Part shown: one piece after another, positions 16,921 to 25,150 of the stretch
How the letters are laid out: the number at the start of each line of letters is the position of its first letter
How positions within the stretch are numbered: the first letter of the stretch is position 1
Translations under genes and position numbers: made by a program
Source: Solirubrobacter deserti
Lineage (GTDB): Bacteria; Actinomycetota; Thermoleophilia; Solirubrobacterales; Solirubrobacteraceae
Direction: 5' to 3'
Assembly (NCBI RefSeq): GCF_027587175.1
Contig: NZ_JAPCID010000005.1
Span: 62,001-126,000 of the forward strand
Length of the DNA: 64,000 nt
Notes under the pieces: generated by a model
Databases searched by the model: none
What the model was told of the DNA's origin: nothing
What the model saw: the letters and a program-made list of their open reading frames with translations, nothing else

Positions 16921-17510
16921 GCGGAGACCCGGCGGCGCCGGGCGGAGAGCCGCTCGAAGTCCGAGCGCTCGCAGACCATGAACGCCGCGCGCTTGTCCGG
17001 CAGGTCGATCTCCTGCTGCTTGCGGAAGCCCAGGAACGCGAGCAGCGAGAGGAAGTTGTGGTTGCGGACGTCCGGCTCGCCGACGATCCGTAGCACGCCC
17101 GGGCGCTTGAACAGGAAGCGCACGACGGCACGCCCGATCGCGACGGAGTAGCGGCCGAGGTGCTCCTCGTCGCCGATCAGCACGTGCGCGCCGATGTCGC
17201 CCGGCAGGATCGGGGCGTGGGCGCCCAACACGTCCCGTGCGGGGTCGTAGACCTCGATGTAGCCGACGGCCATGTCGTCCACGTAGCCGAGCAACGGCGA
17301 ACGCGCCGGGTCCTCGTTCTGGCGCACGAGGTAGTCGCGGATCCAGTCCGTCGGCCAGTCCATCGCCCAGAACGGCACCACGTGCGGCTTGTGCATCCAC
17401 GTGTGCAGCAGTTCGGTGTCGTACTCGGGCAGCGCAGGGCGCGCCCACAGCTTGCGGTCGAGCGCGGGTTCGTACTCGGTGTGGACGGCGAGCTCGGAGT
17501 GCGAGTTCAT
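16917..17510 (-). CDS. IucB/AlcB-type siderophore N-acyltransferase
   Basis: A 197-residue GNAT of the siderophore acyltransferase class (IucB/AlcB-like). The hallmarks are WMHKPHVVPFWAMDWP near residue 42, GYIEVYDPARD, and a C-terminal DLPDKRAAFMVCERSDF. Members transfer an acetyl, succinyl or related group from CoA to the N-hydroxy group of an N-hydroxylated diamine or lysine, giving the hydroxamate. It overlaps both neighbours by 4 nt (ATGA type). A second domain of the same family is fused to the NIS synthetase at 20352, so the operon has two such activities. Confidence 0.9.
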   Translation of the reverse strand: MNSHSELAVHTEYEPALDRKLWARPALPEYDTELLHTWMHKPHVVPFWAMDWPTDWIRDYLVRQNEDPARSPLLGYVDDMAVGYIEVYDPARDVLGAHAPILPGDIGAHVLIGDEEHLGRYSVAIGRAVVRFLFKRPGVLRIVGEPDVRNHNFLSLLAFLGFRKQQEIDLPDKRAAFMVCERSDFERLSARRRRVSA

Positions 17511-19135
17511 GGCGCGAGCGGGTTCTCGATCCAGCCGACCGCCGCGGCAACCGGGCGCGAGGCGGCGTCGGTGTAGCCGCGCTCGAGCATCCGCACGCGG
17601 TTCAGGCACAGCTTCACGAACGCGGGCGCCTCCATGTCGAACAGCGCGAAGCGGTCCTCGAGCTCCGGGAAGCGCGCCTGGTAGCGGGCGACGGCGCGCT
17701 CGCCCAGCGCCCAGAACGCCGACTCCGCGAAGCCGAGCCGGTCCTCGAGGATCTCCGCCAGGTAGCGATGCACGCACACCAGCAGGCCGCCCTGGATCCA
17801 CTGCACGAGGATCGCGGCCTCGACGCCGTCGCCGAGCGCCGCGCGCACGTCGGCGGGCATGTCGGCCAGCTCGGGCAAGGGATCTGACGAGACCATCATG
17901 TCGTCCACGAAGTCCTTCACGACCAGCCGCGCGGGCGCGTCGTCGCGCAGCACGAGCATGCAGTTCTGCGCGTGCGGGGAGAAGGCGGCGCCGTAGCAGT
18001 AGAGCATGTGCAACAGCGGCGGAAGCGTGACCTCGTGCAGGCGCGCGACCCACTCCTCGACGGTGAGGCCCGAGCGCGCGATCAGCGGCTCGACGAACGC
18101 GACGCCGTGCGGGTCCGTGTGCAGCAACGCGGCCAGGCTGATCGCGCGCTCGCCCTCGTGCAGATACGTGTCCACCGACTCGCGCCAGATCGCGCCGAGC
18201 AGCTCCGTGTGCTGGTACGGCACGTCCGCGACCGCCTCGAACGCGGGGTGCGCGACGCTCACCGACGCGACCTCGCCGAGCAGGATCACGCCCGTCTCGC
18301 GCAGGAACGCGTCGCTCAGCACGCGCTCCTGCAGCCAGGCCGAGAGCGCCGGCGCGGCGAGCGTGCGGTCCCGCGGGAGGCCGCGCCACACCGACGTGTT
18401 CAGGATCGAGAGCGAGAGCTTGAGGTGGTGGCGGCCGGGCGCGTCGGCGTCCGCGAGCGTGCGGATCGACTGCTGCGGCAGCCAGCGGCCGTCGCGCTCG
18501 CCGAGGAAGCGGATGCGCCCGCGCGCGATGTCGCCCGCGTAGAGCTGCTGGATCCGGTGGTCCCACTGCCACGGGTGCACCGGCACCAGCTCGGAGAGGG
18601 GTTGGCCGCGCCAGTCGGCGTCCTCGACCGCGAGCCAGTAGATCGGGACCGCGCGGCGCGCCTCGGGCGCGTAGCGGCGCAGGTCGCCCGCGCCGAAGCC
18701 GACCCGGCCCTTGCTCGCGACGATCCACGGATGCCCGCGCAGCTCGCCCTCGAGCTCGAGCGGGTCGAGGTCGATCAGGTCGGCGGCGGGCGCGCCGCGT
18801 TCGAGCTGGTGGGCGTCGGAGACCAGCGTGGACGCGATCTCGCCGATCAGCCCCGCGGTGGTCGAGGGGTCCACGCCGAGCAGCGGCGCGCCGATCGCGA
18901 TCACCATGTCGGCGTCCGGCAGCGGGATCTCCACACCCTCGTGCGTCGCCCGCAGCGAGGCCGGGTCCACACGCGCGTGGCCCATCGAGCGCCGGCGCGC
19001 GGCGTAGTGCAGCGCGTAGTCACCCAGCGTCAGCGTCCACTCGTCGCCGCGCACCTCCGGCTGCAGCAGCTCTTCGAACTCGAGCTCGGTGAGCAGCTTC
19101 GCGATCAGCTCGCGGTTCGCGCGCTCCCAGCTCAT
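17507..19135 (-). CDS. IucA/IucC-family NRPS-independent siderophore synthetase
   Basis: A 542-residue NIS synthetase from ATG 19135 (MSWERANRELIAKLL). It adenylates a citrate/carboxylate substrate and condenses it with a hydroxamate amine. ATP-site motifs include VPVHPWQWDHRIQ, the KLSLSILNTSVWRGLPRD loop and HAQNCMLVLRD. The C-terminal FhuF-like region contains KDFVDDMMVSSDPLPEL. The family is close to IucC/DesD/AlcC enzymes; which type it is cannot be decided by eye. It is the third gene of the operon, with 4-nt overlaps on both sides. Confidence 0.93.
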   Translation of the reverse strand: MSWERANRELIAKLLTELEFEELLQPEVRGDEWTLTLGDYALHYAARRRSMGHARVDPASLRATHEGVEIPLPDADMVIAIGAPLLGVDPSTTAGLIGEIASTLVSDAHQLERGAPAADLIDLDPLELEGELRGHPWIVASKGRVGFGAGDLRRYAPEARRAVPIYWLAVEDADWRGQPLSELVPVHPWQWDHRIQQLYAGDIARGRIRFLGERDGRWLPQQSIRTLADADAPGRHHLKLSLSILNTSVWRGLPRDRTLAAPALSAWLQERVLSDAFLRETGVILLGEVASVSVAHPAFEAVADVPYQHTELLGAIWRESVDTYLHEGERAISLAALLHTDPHGVAFVEPLIARSGLTVEEWVARLHEVTLPPLLHMLYCYGAAFSPHAQNCMLVLRDDAPARLVVKDFVDDMMVSSDPLPELADMPADVRAALGDGVEAAILVQWIQGGLLVCVHRYLAEILEDRLGFAESAFWALGERAVARYQARFPELEDRFALFDMEAPAFVKLCLNRVRMLERGYTDAASRPVAAAVGWIENPLAP

Positions 19136-20352
19136 GCGGCGGCGACGCCGAAGGTCTGGAACACGTTGCGCTCGCGCACGGCGTACACCTCGCGGCCGAG
19201 CAGCGCGTTGACGATCACGGCGTTGCGGTGTGCGCCGAGGCCGAGGTCGGGCGCGCCGACGCCGTGCGTGTGCAGCTCGCCGTTCTGCACGAACAGGGTG
19301 GAGGGCGAGCCGTCCGCGAGCCGCAGCCGGTAGTCGATCTCCACCACGGGCCGGCCCGCCGTGTCGCGCGCGAGCAGGTGGCCGGGGACCGGGATCGGCG
19401 CGGGCTCGTAGCCCGTCGCGAGGATCGTCACGTCGGCTTGGTGCGTGAAGTCGACGCCCTGGTCGAGCTGGCGGAAGCTCAGGCGGCGCCCTTCGACCCC
19501 GCGCAGCTCGCAGCGCGCCGAGTAGCGCACGTCCGGCTCGCCGTCGATGCTGCGGCGGTACAGCAGGTCGTAGATGCGCTCGCTGGTCTCGGCCGAGATG
19601 CCCTTGTAGAGCAGGTCCTGGTTGGCGCGCAGCGCGTCGCGCTTCTCCTGGGGCAGCGCGTGGAAGTACGCCGTGTACTCGGGCGAGAAGTGCTCGAGGC
19701 CGAGCTTGGAGTACTCCATCGGGAGAAAGCCCGGGCTGCGCGTGAACCAGTCGAGCCGGCCGTGGCCGTGCTCGAGCAGGTCGGCGAAGATCTCCGCCGC
19801 CGACTGGCCCGAGCCGATCACCGCGACCGACCCGGCGTTCAGCGCGCGGTCGCGCACGCCGAGGTAGCCGGACGAGTGCGTGAGGCCCTTGGCGAACCCG
19901 GGGAGCGAAGGCACGCAGCCGACGCCGAGCACGACGTGCTTGGCGCGGTGCTCGACGCCGCGGGCCCACACGCTCCATCCACCTGCGCTCGGCCGGATGG
20001 CGTCCACGCGGTGGCCGAAGCGCACGGCGCCCAGCTGCTCGGACACCCAGCGGCAGTAGGCCTCGAACTCGCGCCGCAGCACGTGGAAGTGCTCGCGGAA
20101 GTAGAAGCGGTACAGCCGGCCCTGCTCGTGCAGGTAGCTCAGGAACGAGTAGCGGCTCGTGGGGTCGGCGAGCGTGACCAGATCGGCCAGGAACGGGACC
20201 TGGATCTCGGCGTCCGGGAGCATCAGGCCCGGGTGCCAGACGAAGCTGTCCTTGTCGTCGAAGAAGACGGCGTCGACGTCCTCGAGCGGGTCCAGCAGCG
20301 CCGCGAGGCCCAGGTTGAACGGGCCGAGGCCCACGCCGATCACGTCATGCAT
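19132..20352 (-). CDS. L-lysine/diamine N6-monooxygenase (IucD/DesB/AlcA family)
   Basis: A 406-residue flavin-dependent N-hydroxylating monooxygenase. The FAD fingerprint is VIGVGLGPFNLGLAALL at residues 4-20. The substrate region includes FVWHPGLMLPDAEIQVPFLADLV, the NADPH fingerprint is VAVIGSGQSAAEIFADLL (near 215) and the family's ATGYEPAP is near 345. It hydroxylates the terminal amine of lysine or a diamine, the first committed step of hydroxamate siderophore synthesis. No lysine or ornithine decarboxylase is encoded nearby, which favours lysine itself, as in aerobactin. It is translationally coupled to the upstream synthetase (TGATG). Confidence 0.93.
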   Translation of the reverse strand: MHDVIGVGLGPFNLGLAALLDPLEDVDAVFFDDKDSFVWHPGLMLPDAEIQVPFLADLVTLADPTSRYSFLSYLHEQGRLYRFYFREHFHVLRREFEAYCRWVSEQLGAVRFGHRVDAIRPSAGGWSVWARGVEHRAKHVVLGVGCVPSLPGFAKGLTHSSGYLGVRDRALNAGSVAVIGSGQSAAEIFADLLEHGHGRLDWFTRSPGFLPMEYSKLGLEHFSPEYTAYFHALPQEKRDALRANQDLLYKGISAETSERIYDLLYRRSIDGEPDVRYSARCELRGVEGRRLSFRQLDQGVDFTHQADVTILATGYEPAPIPVPGHLLARDTAGRPVVEIDYRLRLADGSPSTLFVQNGELHTHGVGAPDLGLGAHRNAVIVNALLGREVYAVRERNVFQTFGVAAA

Positions 20353-22388
20353 CAGTCCCACACCACCAGCGCCGCGCGCTTGTGCGGCAGGTCGATTTCG
20401 CCGCGGATCTCGCCGCCGAGCGCCTGGCAGAACGCGAGCATGCGGCCGTTGCGGGCGTCGGGCTCGCACACGGTGCGGCCGTGGTGGCCCTCGACCAGCT
20501 GGCGGACGAGCGCGCGCGGGACGCCCGTCCCGGCGTAGGCCTCGGCCACGAGCAGGTGCAGGCCGCGGTCGTCGGGGTGGGCGGCGTAATGGCGGGCGAG
20601 CTCGTCCTCGACCGCCCAGTAGGTCTCCACGTACGCGAACGGCTCGCCGTCGGCGTAGGCGACGTGCGGCGTGACGTGGCCGAGGCCGTCCAGGTAGGTG
20701 CGCACGTCGTCGACCTCGCCCCACCACTGTGCGACACGCGGCTCACGCATCCACCGCTGCAGCAGCTCGTGGTGGGACTCCGTGACCTCCACCAGCTCGA
20801 TCGTGGGCGTGAGCGGGTTGGGAATCGTGACGTAGACGGACTGGGTGCTGATGTCCCCGACCAGCTCGTCCATGTCGTGCAGGCGCGTGCGCAGGTTGGC
20901 CTTGCACGGCCACGTGGCGTCGTCGAGCAGGCGGTCCAGCAGGGAGTGCGGATAGCGGCCGCCGGCCTTGCGCTCGCGGGCGAGCGTGTCGCGCAGGTCG
21001 CCGAGCAGGAGGGGCTCATCGATCCCGCCGCCCGCCCCGAGCGCGTCGATGACGCCGAGTGCGTTGTTGAGGAACGGGTAGTAGACGAGCCGCTCGTCGG
21101 CCAGCGCCTCGGAGAAGATCGACTCGGTCGCCTCGCCGTGCTGGGGGAGGACCGCGCAGATGTCCGCGTGCGCGGCCTCGCGGTGGAAGTAGCCCTGGCT
21201 GTCGCGGATCAGCGCGTGCTCGGGCATCCCGTCGGCGGCGAGGCGCAGGAGCGTGTTCTGCTGATGCGGCTCGTACGTGAGGCCGACGTCCAGGTAGAGC
21301 CGCACGAGGCTCACGATCACGGTCTGCAGGTAGGCCTGGAACCACTCGCGCTCACGGCCCGCCGCCAGGTTGGCCAGGCGCGAGCGGCCGCCGAACGGGT
21401 GGTCCTGGCAGAGCACGGTGAGCGCCGAGACGTCGCCTTCGAACGCGTTCTCCCGGAACAGGACCGAGAAGCCGTCGTGGTCGGGCACCTGCAGGTACGC
21501 GGGGTCGTGGACCACGGTCAGGTGCGGCGCCGCGGCGCGCGCCTGTTCGCCGACGATCGTCCCGTCCAACCGCTTGGCCTCGACCGCGCGGCGCAGCTCC
21601 TTCGGCAGCGTCACGCGCATCGAGTTGGTCACGCGCGCGTGCAGGCTGAACTTGAGCTGGTACGGCCACTGCGCGTTGTAGACGGTGCGGACGCTGCTCG
21701 TGGGGGTGACGGGCGCGCCCTGCGGACCGAGGTCGATCACGGCGCCGGTGGTGAACAGCGTCGACGCGGCGCGGGCGAGGAAGCCGGCCTCCCACGGGTG
21801 GGCGGGGATCAGGATCCGGCCGGGCGGCGCGCTCTCGCCGAGCAGCTGCTCCGCGAGCTGTGGTGCGGGCGTGCCCGTGGCGCTGTCGTGGACGACGAGC
21901 CGGGACTCGACCGACAGCCAGTGCAGCGGGAAGTGCGGCTGCAGCTCGGGCGCGTACTGGGCGAGCCGGCCGCTCAGTCCCTTCGGCGTCGGGTGCAGCG
22001 GGTGGCCGAGGACGAGCGCCTGATCTGAGTCGATGAACGACAGCGGCTCAGGCGCGAACAAGCGGTCGAGATCCGGCGTGCGCGCCTCCACGTACCCACG
22101 GACGCACTCCAGGCTCGCCTCCACCCGGTCCAGCAGCGCCTGCGCCGACGTGCCGGGGTCCAGCTGGAGGGAGATGCGCCGCGCCAGCTCGGTCGGCGTG
22201 ACCGGCACGGGGCCGAAGCGGTGGTGCAGCGTGCGCGAACGGTACAGCAGCTCCGCCTCGACGCCGAGGTCGTTGAACACGGCGCGGTCCTCACGGAACG
22301 TCGCCGTGCCGCCCTCACGCAAGTAGCAGTTCAGGAGCGTCGTGGTGGCCGCCAGAGCAGCGGCATCCTGGCGAGGCGGAGCAAGCAA
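20352..22388 (-). CDS. NIS siderophore synthetase fused to an IucB-type acyltransferase
   Basis: A 678-residue two-domain protein. Residues 1-510 are an IucA/IucC synthetase (LIPAHPWEAGFLAR, the KFSLHARVTNSMRVTLPKEL loop, LTYEPHQQNTLLRL near the middle). Residues 535-678 are a GNAT of the IucB/AlcB family (ELLQRWMREPRVAQWWG and the closing EIDLPHKRAALVVWD). The fusion joins hydroxamate formation and citrate condensation in one chain. The frame opens at a TTG with no ATG or GTG nearby, and a sigma-70-like promoter would place the transcript start within a few bases of it, suggesting leaderless translation. It is the first gene of the six-gene operon. Confidence 0.9.
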   Translation of the reverse strand: MLAPPRQDAAALAATTTLLNCYLREGGTATFREDRAVFNDLGVEAELLYRSRTLHHRFGPVPVTPTELARRISLQLDPGTSAQALLDRVEASLECVRGYVEARTPDLDRLFAPEPLSFIDSDQALVLGHPLHPTPKGLSGRLAQYAPELQPHFPLHWLSVESRLVVHDSATGTPAPQLAEQLLGESAPPGRILIPAHPWEAGFLARAASTLFTTGAVIDLGPQGAPVTPTSSVRTVYNAQWPYQLKFSLHARVTNSMRVTLPKELRRAVEAKRLDGTIVGEQARAAAPHLTVVHDPAYLQVPDHDGFSVLFRENAFEGDVSALTVLCQDHPFGGRSRLANLAAGREREWFQAYLQTVIVSLVRLYLDVGLTYEPHQQNTLLRLAADGMPEHALIRDSQGYFHREAAHADICAVLPQHGEATESIFSEALADERLVYYPFLNNALGVIDALGAGGGIDEPLLLGDLRDTLARERKAGGRYPHSLLDRLLDDATWPCKANLRTRLHDMDELVGDISTQSVYVTIPNPLTPTIELVEVTESHHELLQRWMREPRVAQWWGEVDDVRTYLDGLGHVTPHVAYADGEPFAYVETYWAVEDELARHYAAHPDDRGLHLLVAEAYAGTGVPRALVRQLVEGHHGRTVCEPDARNGRMLAFCQALGGEIRGEIDLPHKRAALVVWD

Positions 22389-22396
22389 CCCGCCAG

Positions 22397-22425
22397 ATCC
22401 TAGTAAAGGTGCCTTGACGTCTCAA
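22397..22425 (-). promoter_or_regulatory. Siderophore operon promoter with palindromic operator candidate
   Basis: On the minus strand: TTGAGA (22425-22420), a 17-nt spacer and TAGGAT (22402-22397), a good sigma-70 arrangement. The expected transcript start falls about 7 nt further, essentially at the TTG start codon at 22388. Inside the spacer is the perfect palindrome AAGG-TG-CCTT (22406-22415), well placed for a repressor. The -35 overlaps the 3' end of the DtxR-family gene, which is the likeliest regulator. Confidence 0.6.
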
Positions 22426-23120
22426 GAATCGTCGCTGCGGCGGACATACAGCCCGCGCGCGGCGCGATCGGCGATGAACTGCTCGCCGTCCCCCGAGATG
22501 AGGATCTTGCGGTGGCCCGCAGCCGGCTGGATGTCCCGCACCTCGACCTTCGCGCCCGGCTGCAGCCCCTCGGCCGCGAACCAGGACAACAGCCCGCCGT
22601 CCTGCTCGGTCAGCCGCACGATCTCGCCTGTGTCACCCGCCGCCAGGTCGGCCAGGCTGACCAGCTCACGGCTCTCCTCGCGGTCCTGCTGCGGCGCGAC
22701 CGGCCAGCCGTGCGGGCAGCGCTCGGGGTAGCCGAGCTTGGCGTGCAGCCGTTCCACCATGTCGTCGGTGAACCCGGCCGCGACCCGCGACGCGTGCTCG
22801 TGCGCCTCGGCGGGGTCGTACTCGAGCATGTCCGTGAGGAAGCGCTCGACGATCCGGTTGCGCCGGATGACCCCCTCGGCCCGCTCCGTGCCGGCCTCGG
22901 TGAGCACCAGCTCGCGGCCGGTGCCCTTCTCCAGCAGGCCCTCGGCGGTGAGGCGCTTGAGCATCTCGCCGACCGCCGTCCGCGACACTCCGAGCGCGTC
23001 GGCGACGCGCGCCGCGATCGCCGCCGGAGGCTTCGCCGGCTCGTACACGCCAATGGGCGAGACGAGCAGGTGGATCGCCTCCAGGTAGTCGTCGATCGAG
23101 TGTCCGTGGGGCTTGCTCAT
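22422..23120 (-). CDS. DtxR/IdeR-family metal-dependent transcriptional regulator
   Basis: A 232-residue protein starting at ATG 23120 (MSKPHGHSIDDYLEAI); a TTG 9 bp upstream is possible. The winged-helix HTH is at residues 30-70 (ARVADALGVSRTAVGEMLKRL). The dimerisation domain has RIVERFLTDMLEYDPAEAHEHASR. A C-terminal SH3-like FeoA domain runs from about 150 (LADLAAGDTGEIVRL). The metal ligands are mixed: Asp at the MntR D8 / DtxR M10 position (DDYLEA), a DtxR-like Cys (RCPHGWPV), and no His in the EHVM segment of DtxR. It lies between siderophore synthesis and uptake genes and probably represses both when iron is replete. Confidence 0.88.
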   Translation of the reverse strand: MSKPHGHSIDDYLEAIHLLVSPIGVYEPAKPPAAIAARVADALGVSRTAVGEMLKRLTAEGLLEKGTGRELVLTEAGTERAEGVIRRNRIVERFLTDMLEYDPAEAHEHASRVAAGFTDDMVERLHAKLGYPERCPHGWPVAPQQDREESRELVSLADLAAGDTGEIVRLTEQDGGLLSWFAAEGLQPGAKVEVRDIQPAAGHRKILISGDGEQFIADRAARGLYVRRSDDS

Positions 23121-23191
23121 CCTGCACAAGCATAGTGCTCGGAATCTGACCTCACCAAACTTGGCAGCCCTTGTTAGGGTGGGTTGACGAC

Positions 23192-24190
23192 ATGCGACGG
23201 TTCCTGACCATCTTCGCGGTCACTGCGCTCTTGCTGGTGGCTGCCGCACCTGCCTCTGCCGGCACATTGAGCACGCAGAACTCGTGCAAGTGGAGCTACG
23301 ACAACACGTGGCGCCACCTCAACGTCGACCTCTCGGGCGTCGCGAGCCCGAACCCGGTCGCGCCGGGTTCCGGCGTCAACCTGACGCAGACCTCGGTGCA
23401 CGTCCGCATCCCCGACTACTTGATCCAGTACGGGCACAGCCTCCAGATCCTCAAGGCGGGCGCCAACGAGATCCGCGCCAAGGCGTGGCTCGCCGTCGAG
23501 GGCCCGGGCAGCCCCCAGAACGTGATGGTGCACCAGCTCGAGACCGTGGCCCGGTTCACGATCACCGAGGACGCGAACGGCCAGTTCGTCTCGACGACGC
23601 CGGTTGACGTGACCATCCCGATCCCCGACACCGTGTGGACCGTCGGCACCGCGCCGCTCGGCTTCCGGCAGGCCGGCCCCGGGACGCTGCTGGGCATCCC
23701 CGGCGGCACGGGCGGCGCCGTCCTTGACGCGCTCGGCAGCGCGTTCATCCGCATGGAGCTGGGCGCGCTGGCGATGACCGCCGACTGCTATCCGGCGACC
23801 GGTGAAGGCGAAGTCCAGCCACCGGCCACGGCGGCCGGTGCGTTCGAGACCGCCGCGGTCGACCCGAACGCCGGGAAGATCGCCGCGCCGAAGGCCAACC
23901 CCGCCGTCACGGTCCGCGGCTCGTCGCTGAAGGCGTCCGGCCGGCGCGTGAAGGTGCAGCTCTCCTGCACGGCCGCCGACTGCAACGGCGCATTGACGCT
24001 GAAGGCCGGCTCCAAGACGCTCGCGACCAAGAAGACCTACGCGGTCAAGTCGGGCGCGAAGAAGACCGTCACGCTGACGCTGTCGAAGGCCGCGCAGCGC
24101 TCGCTCAAGGACAAGAAGTCGCTGAAGGTGACGGTGCGTGTCACCGCCACCGGCGGCAAGACCATCACGAAGAAGTTCACGCTGCGATGA
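23192..24190 (+). CDS. Secreted protein with Lys-rich Ig-like C-terminal domain
   Basis: A 332-residue protein from ATG 23192; upstream in-frame GTG/TTG codons lie in the promoter region. The signal peptide is MRRFLTIFAVTALLLVAAAPASA. The body (27-215) is a beta-rich domain similar in layout to that of the gene at 16. The C-terminal 90 residues form the Lys/Thr-rich domain with a Cys pair (LSCTAADC). It is coupled by ATGA to the Fe-siderophore binding-protein gene, so it may be an iron-regulated surface protein. No known family was recognised. Confidence 0.8.
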   Translation: MRRFLTIFAVTALLLVAAAPASAGTLSTQNSCKWSYDNTWRHLNVDLSGVASPNPVAPGSGVNLTQTSVHVRIPDYLIQYGHSLQILKAGANEIRAKAWLAVEGPGSPQNVMVHQLETVARFTITEDANGQFVSTTPVDVTIPIPDTVWTVGTAPLGFRQAGPGTLLGIPGGTGGAVLDALGSAFIRMELGALAMTADCYPATGEGEVQPPATAAGAFETAAVDPNAGKIAAPKANPAVTVRGSSLKASGRRVKVQLSCTAADCNGALTLKAGSKTLATKKTYAVKSGAKKTVTLTLSKAAQRSLKDKKSLKVTVRVTATGGKTITKKFTLR

Positions 24191-25050
24191 AGACGTTCCT
24201 GCTGGCTCTGTGCCTTGCCCTGCTCCTGCCCGCGACCGCGGAGGCCGCGGCCAAGCGCGTGGTCGCGATCGAGTGGGACACCGTCGAGAACCTGCACATG
24301 CTCGGGATGGCGCCGGTCGGTGCCGCCGACATGAAGGGCTATGACACCTGGGTCGCCGCGCCGCGGCCGAAGGGGATGACCGACGTCGGGTCGCGGCAGT
24401 CGCCGTCGCTGGAGCGGATCGCCGCGCTGCGGCCGGACCTGATCGTCGTGCCGGACTACCGGTCGACGAAGAACCTCGCGCAGCTGAAGAAGATCGCGCC
24501 CGTGCTGGTCACGCACCCGTACCCGGCGAGCGGCAGCCAGCTCAGCGGCATGGTCAGCGACTTCCGGCGGCTGGCCGCGGCGGTCGGGCGCAAGGAACGC
24601 GGCGAGCGCGTCCTGCAGGAGCTGAGCAACACGCTCGCGCGGGCCAAGGCGAAGCTGCGCTCGCGCGCCGGCCAGCGCGTCGCGATCGCGACGCCGGGCG
24701 GCACGTCCAGCGCGCCCGCGATCCGCATGTTCACCCCGAACTCCCAGACCGCCGACGTGGTGCGCCGGCTCGGCCTCAAGGACGGCTGGAGCGGCACCGC
24801 CCGCTACGGCTTCTCGACGGTCGGCCTCGAGGCCCTCTCGCGCGTGAGCTCGAGCGGCTGGATCGCGTTCGTGTACCCGCCGCAGTTCCAGCGCCAGGTG
24901 TCCGGCATCACCAAGACCTCCGCGTACAAGCGCCTCCCGGTGGTGAAGGCCAACCACGTGCGCACGCTCAGCGGCACCACGTGGCTGTTCGGCGGGCCGC
25001 GCTCGACGATGCTGTTCGCCGACCGCCTGGCCGCGTCGCTGACGAAGTGA
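24187..25050 (+). CDS. Fe-siderophore ABC transporter substrate-binding protein
   Basis: A 287-residue periplasmic-binding-fold protein (FecB/FhuD class). The signal peptide is MKTFLLALCLALLLPATAEA. RVVAIEWDTVENLHMLGMAPVG and LERIAALRPDLIVVPDYRS are the classic N-lobe signatures. Actinobacterial homologues are usually lipoproteins, but there is no LAAC-type lipobox: the only Cys in the leader lies inside the hydrophobic core. So it may be released or held by a non-cleaved anchor. It is followed by a permease and an ATPase, forming a complete importer. Confidence 0.88.
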   Translation: MKTFLLALCLALLLPATAEAAAKRVVAIEWDTVENLHMLGMAPVGAADMKGYDTWVAAPRPKGMTDVGSRQSPSLERIAALRPDLIVVPDYRSTKNLAQLKKIAPVLVTHPYPASGSQLSGMVSDFRRLAAAVGRKERGERVLQELSNTLARAKAKLRSRAGQRVAIATPGGTSSAPAIRMFTPNSQTADVVRRLGLKDGWSGTARYGFSTVGLEALSRVSSSGWIAFVYPPQFQRQVSGITKTSAYKRLPVVKANHVRTLSGTTWLFGGPRSTMLFADRLAASLTK

Positions 25051-25150
25051 TGGCGCCACGCGAGGGTTCGATTTCCCACGCTATGAGTGGAAAAGTGATC
25101 ACTCGCGCGGCGTGTGGGTCGCCGCGGCCCGTCGCGCGGCCTCGCCGCGC

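Noticed and set aside
23174-23192. Possible DtxR/IdeR box (TTAGGGTGGGTTGAC...) in front of the secreted protein gene
   Set aside because: Only about 12 of 19 positions fit the consensus and the second half-site is poor. It abuts the start codon. A binding test would be needed.
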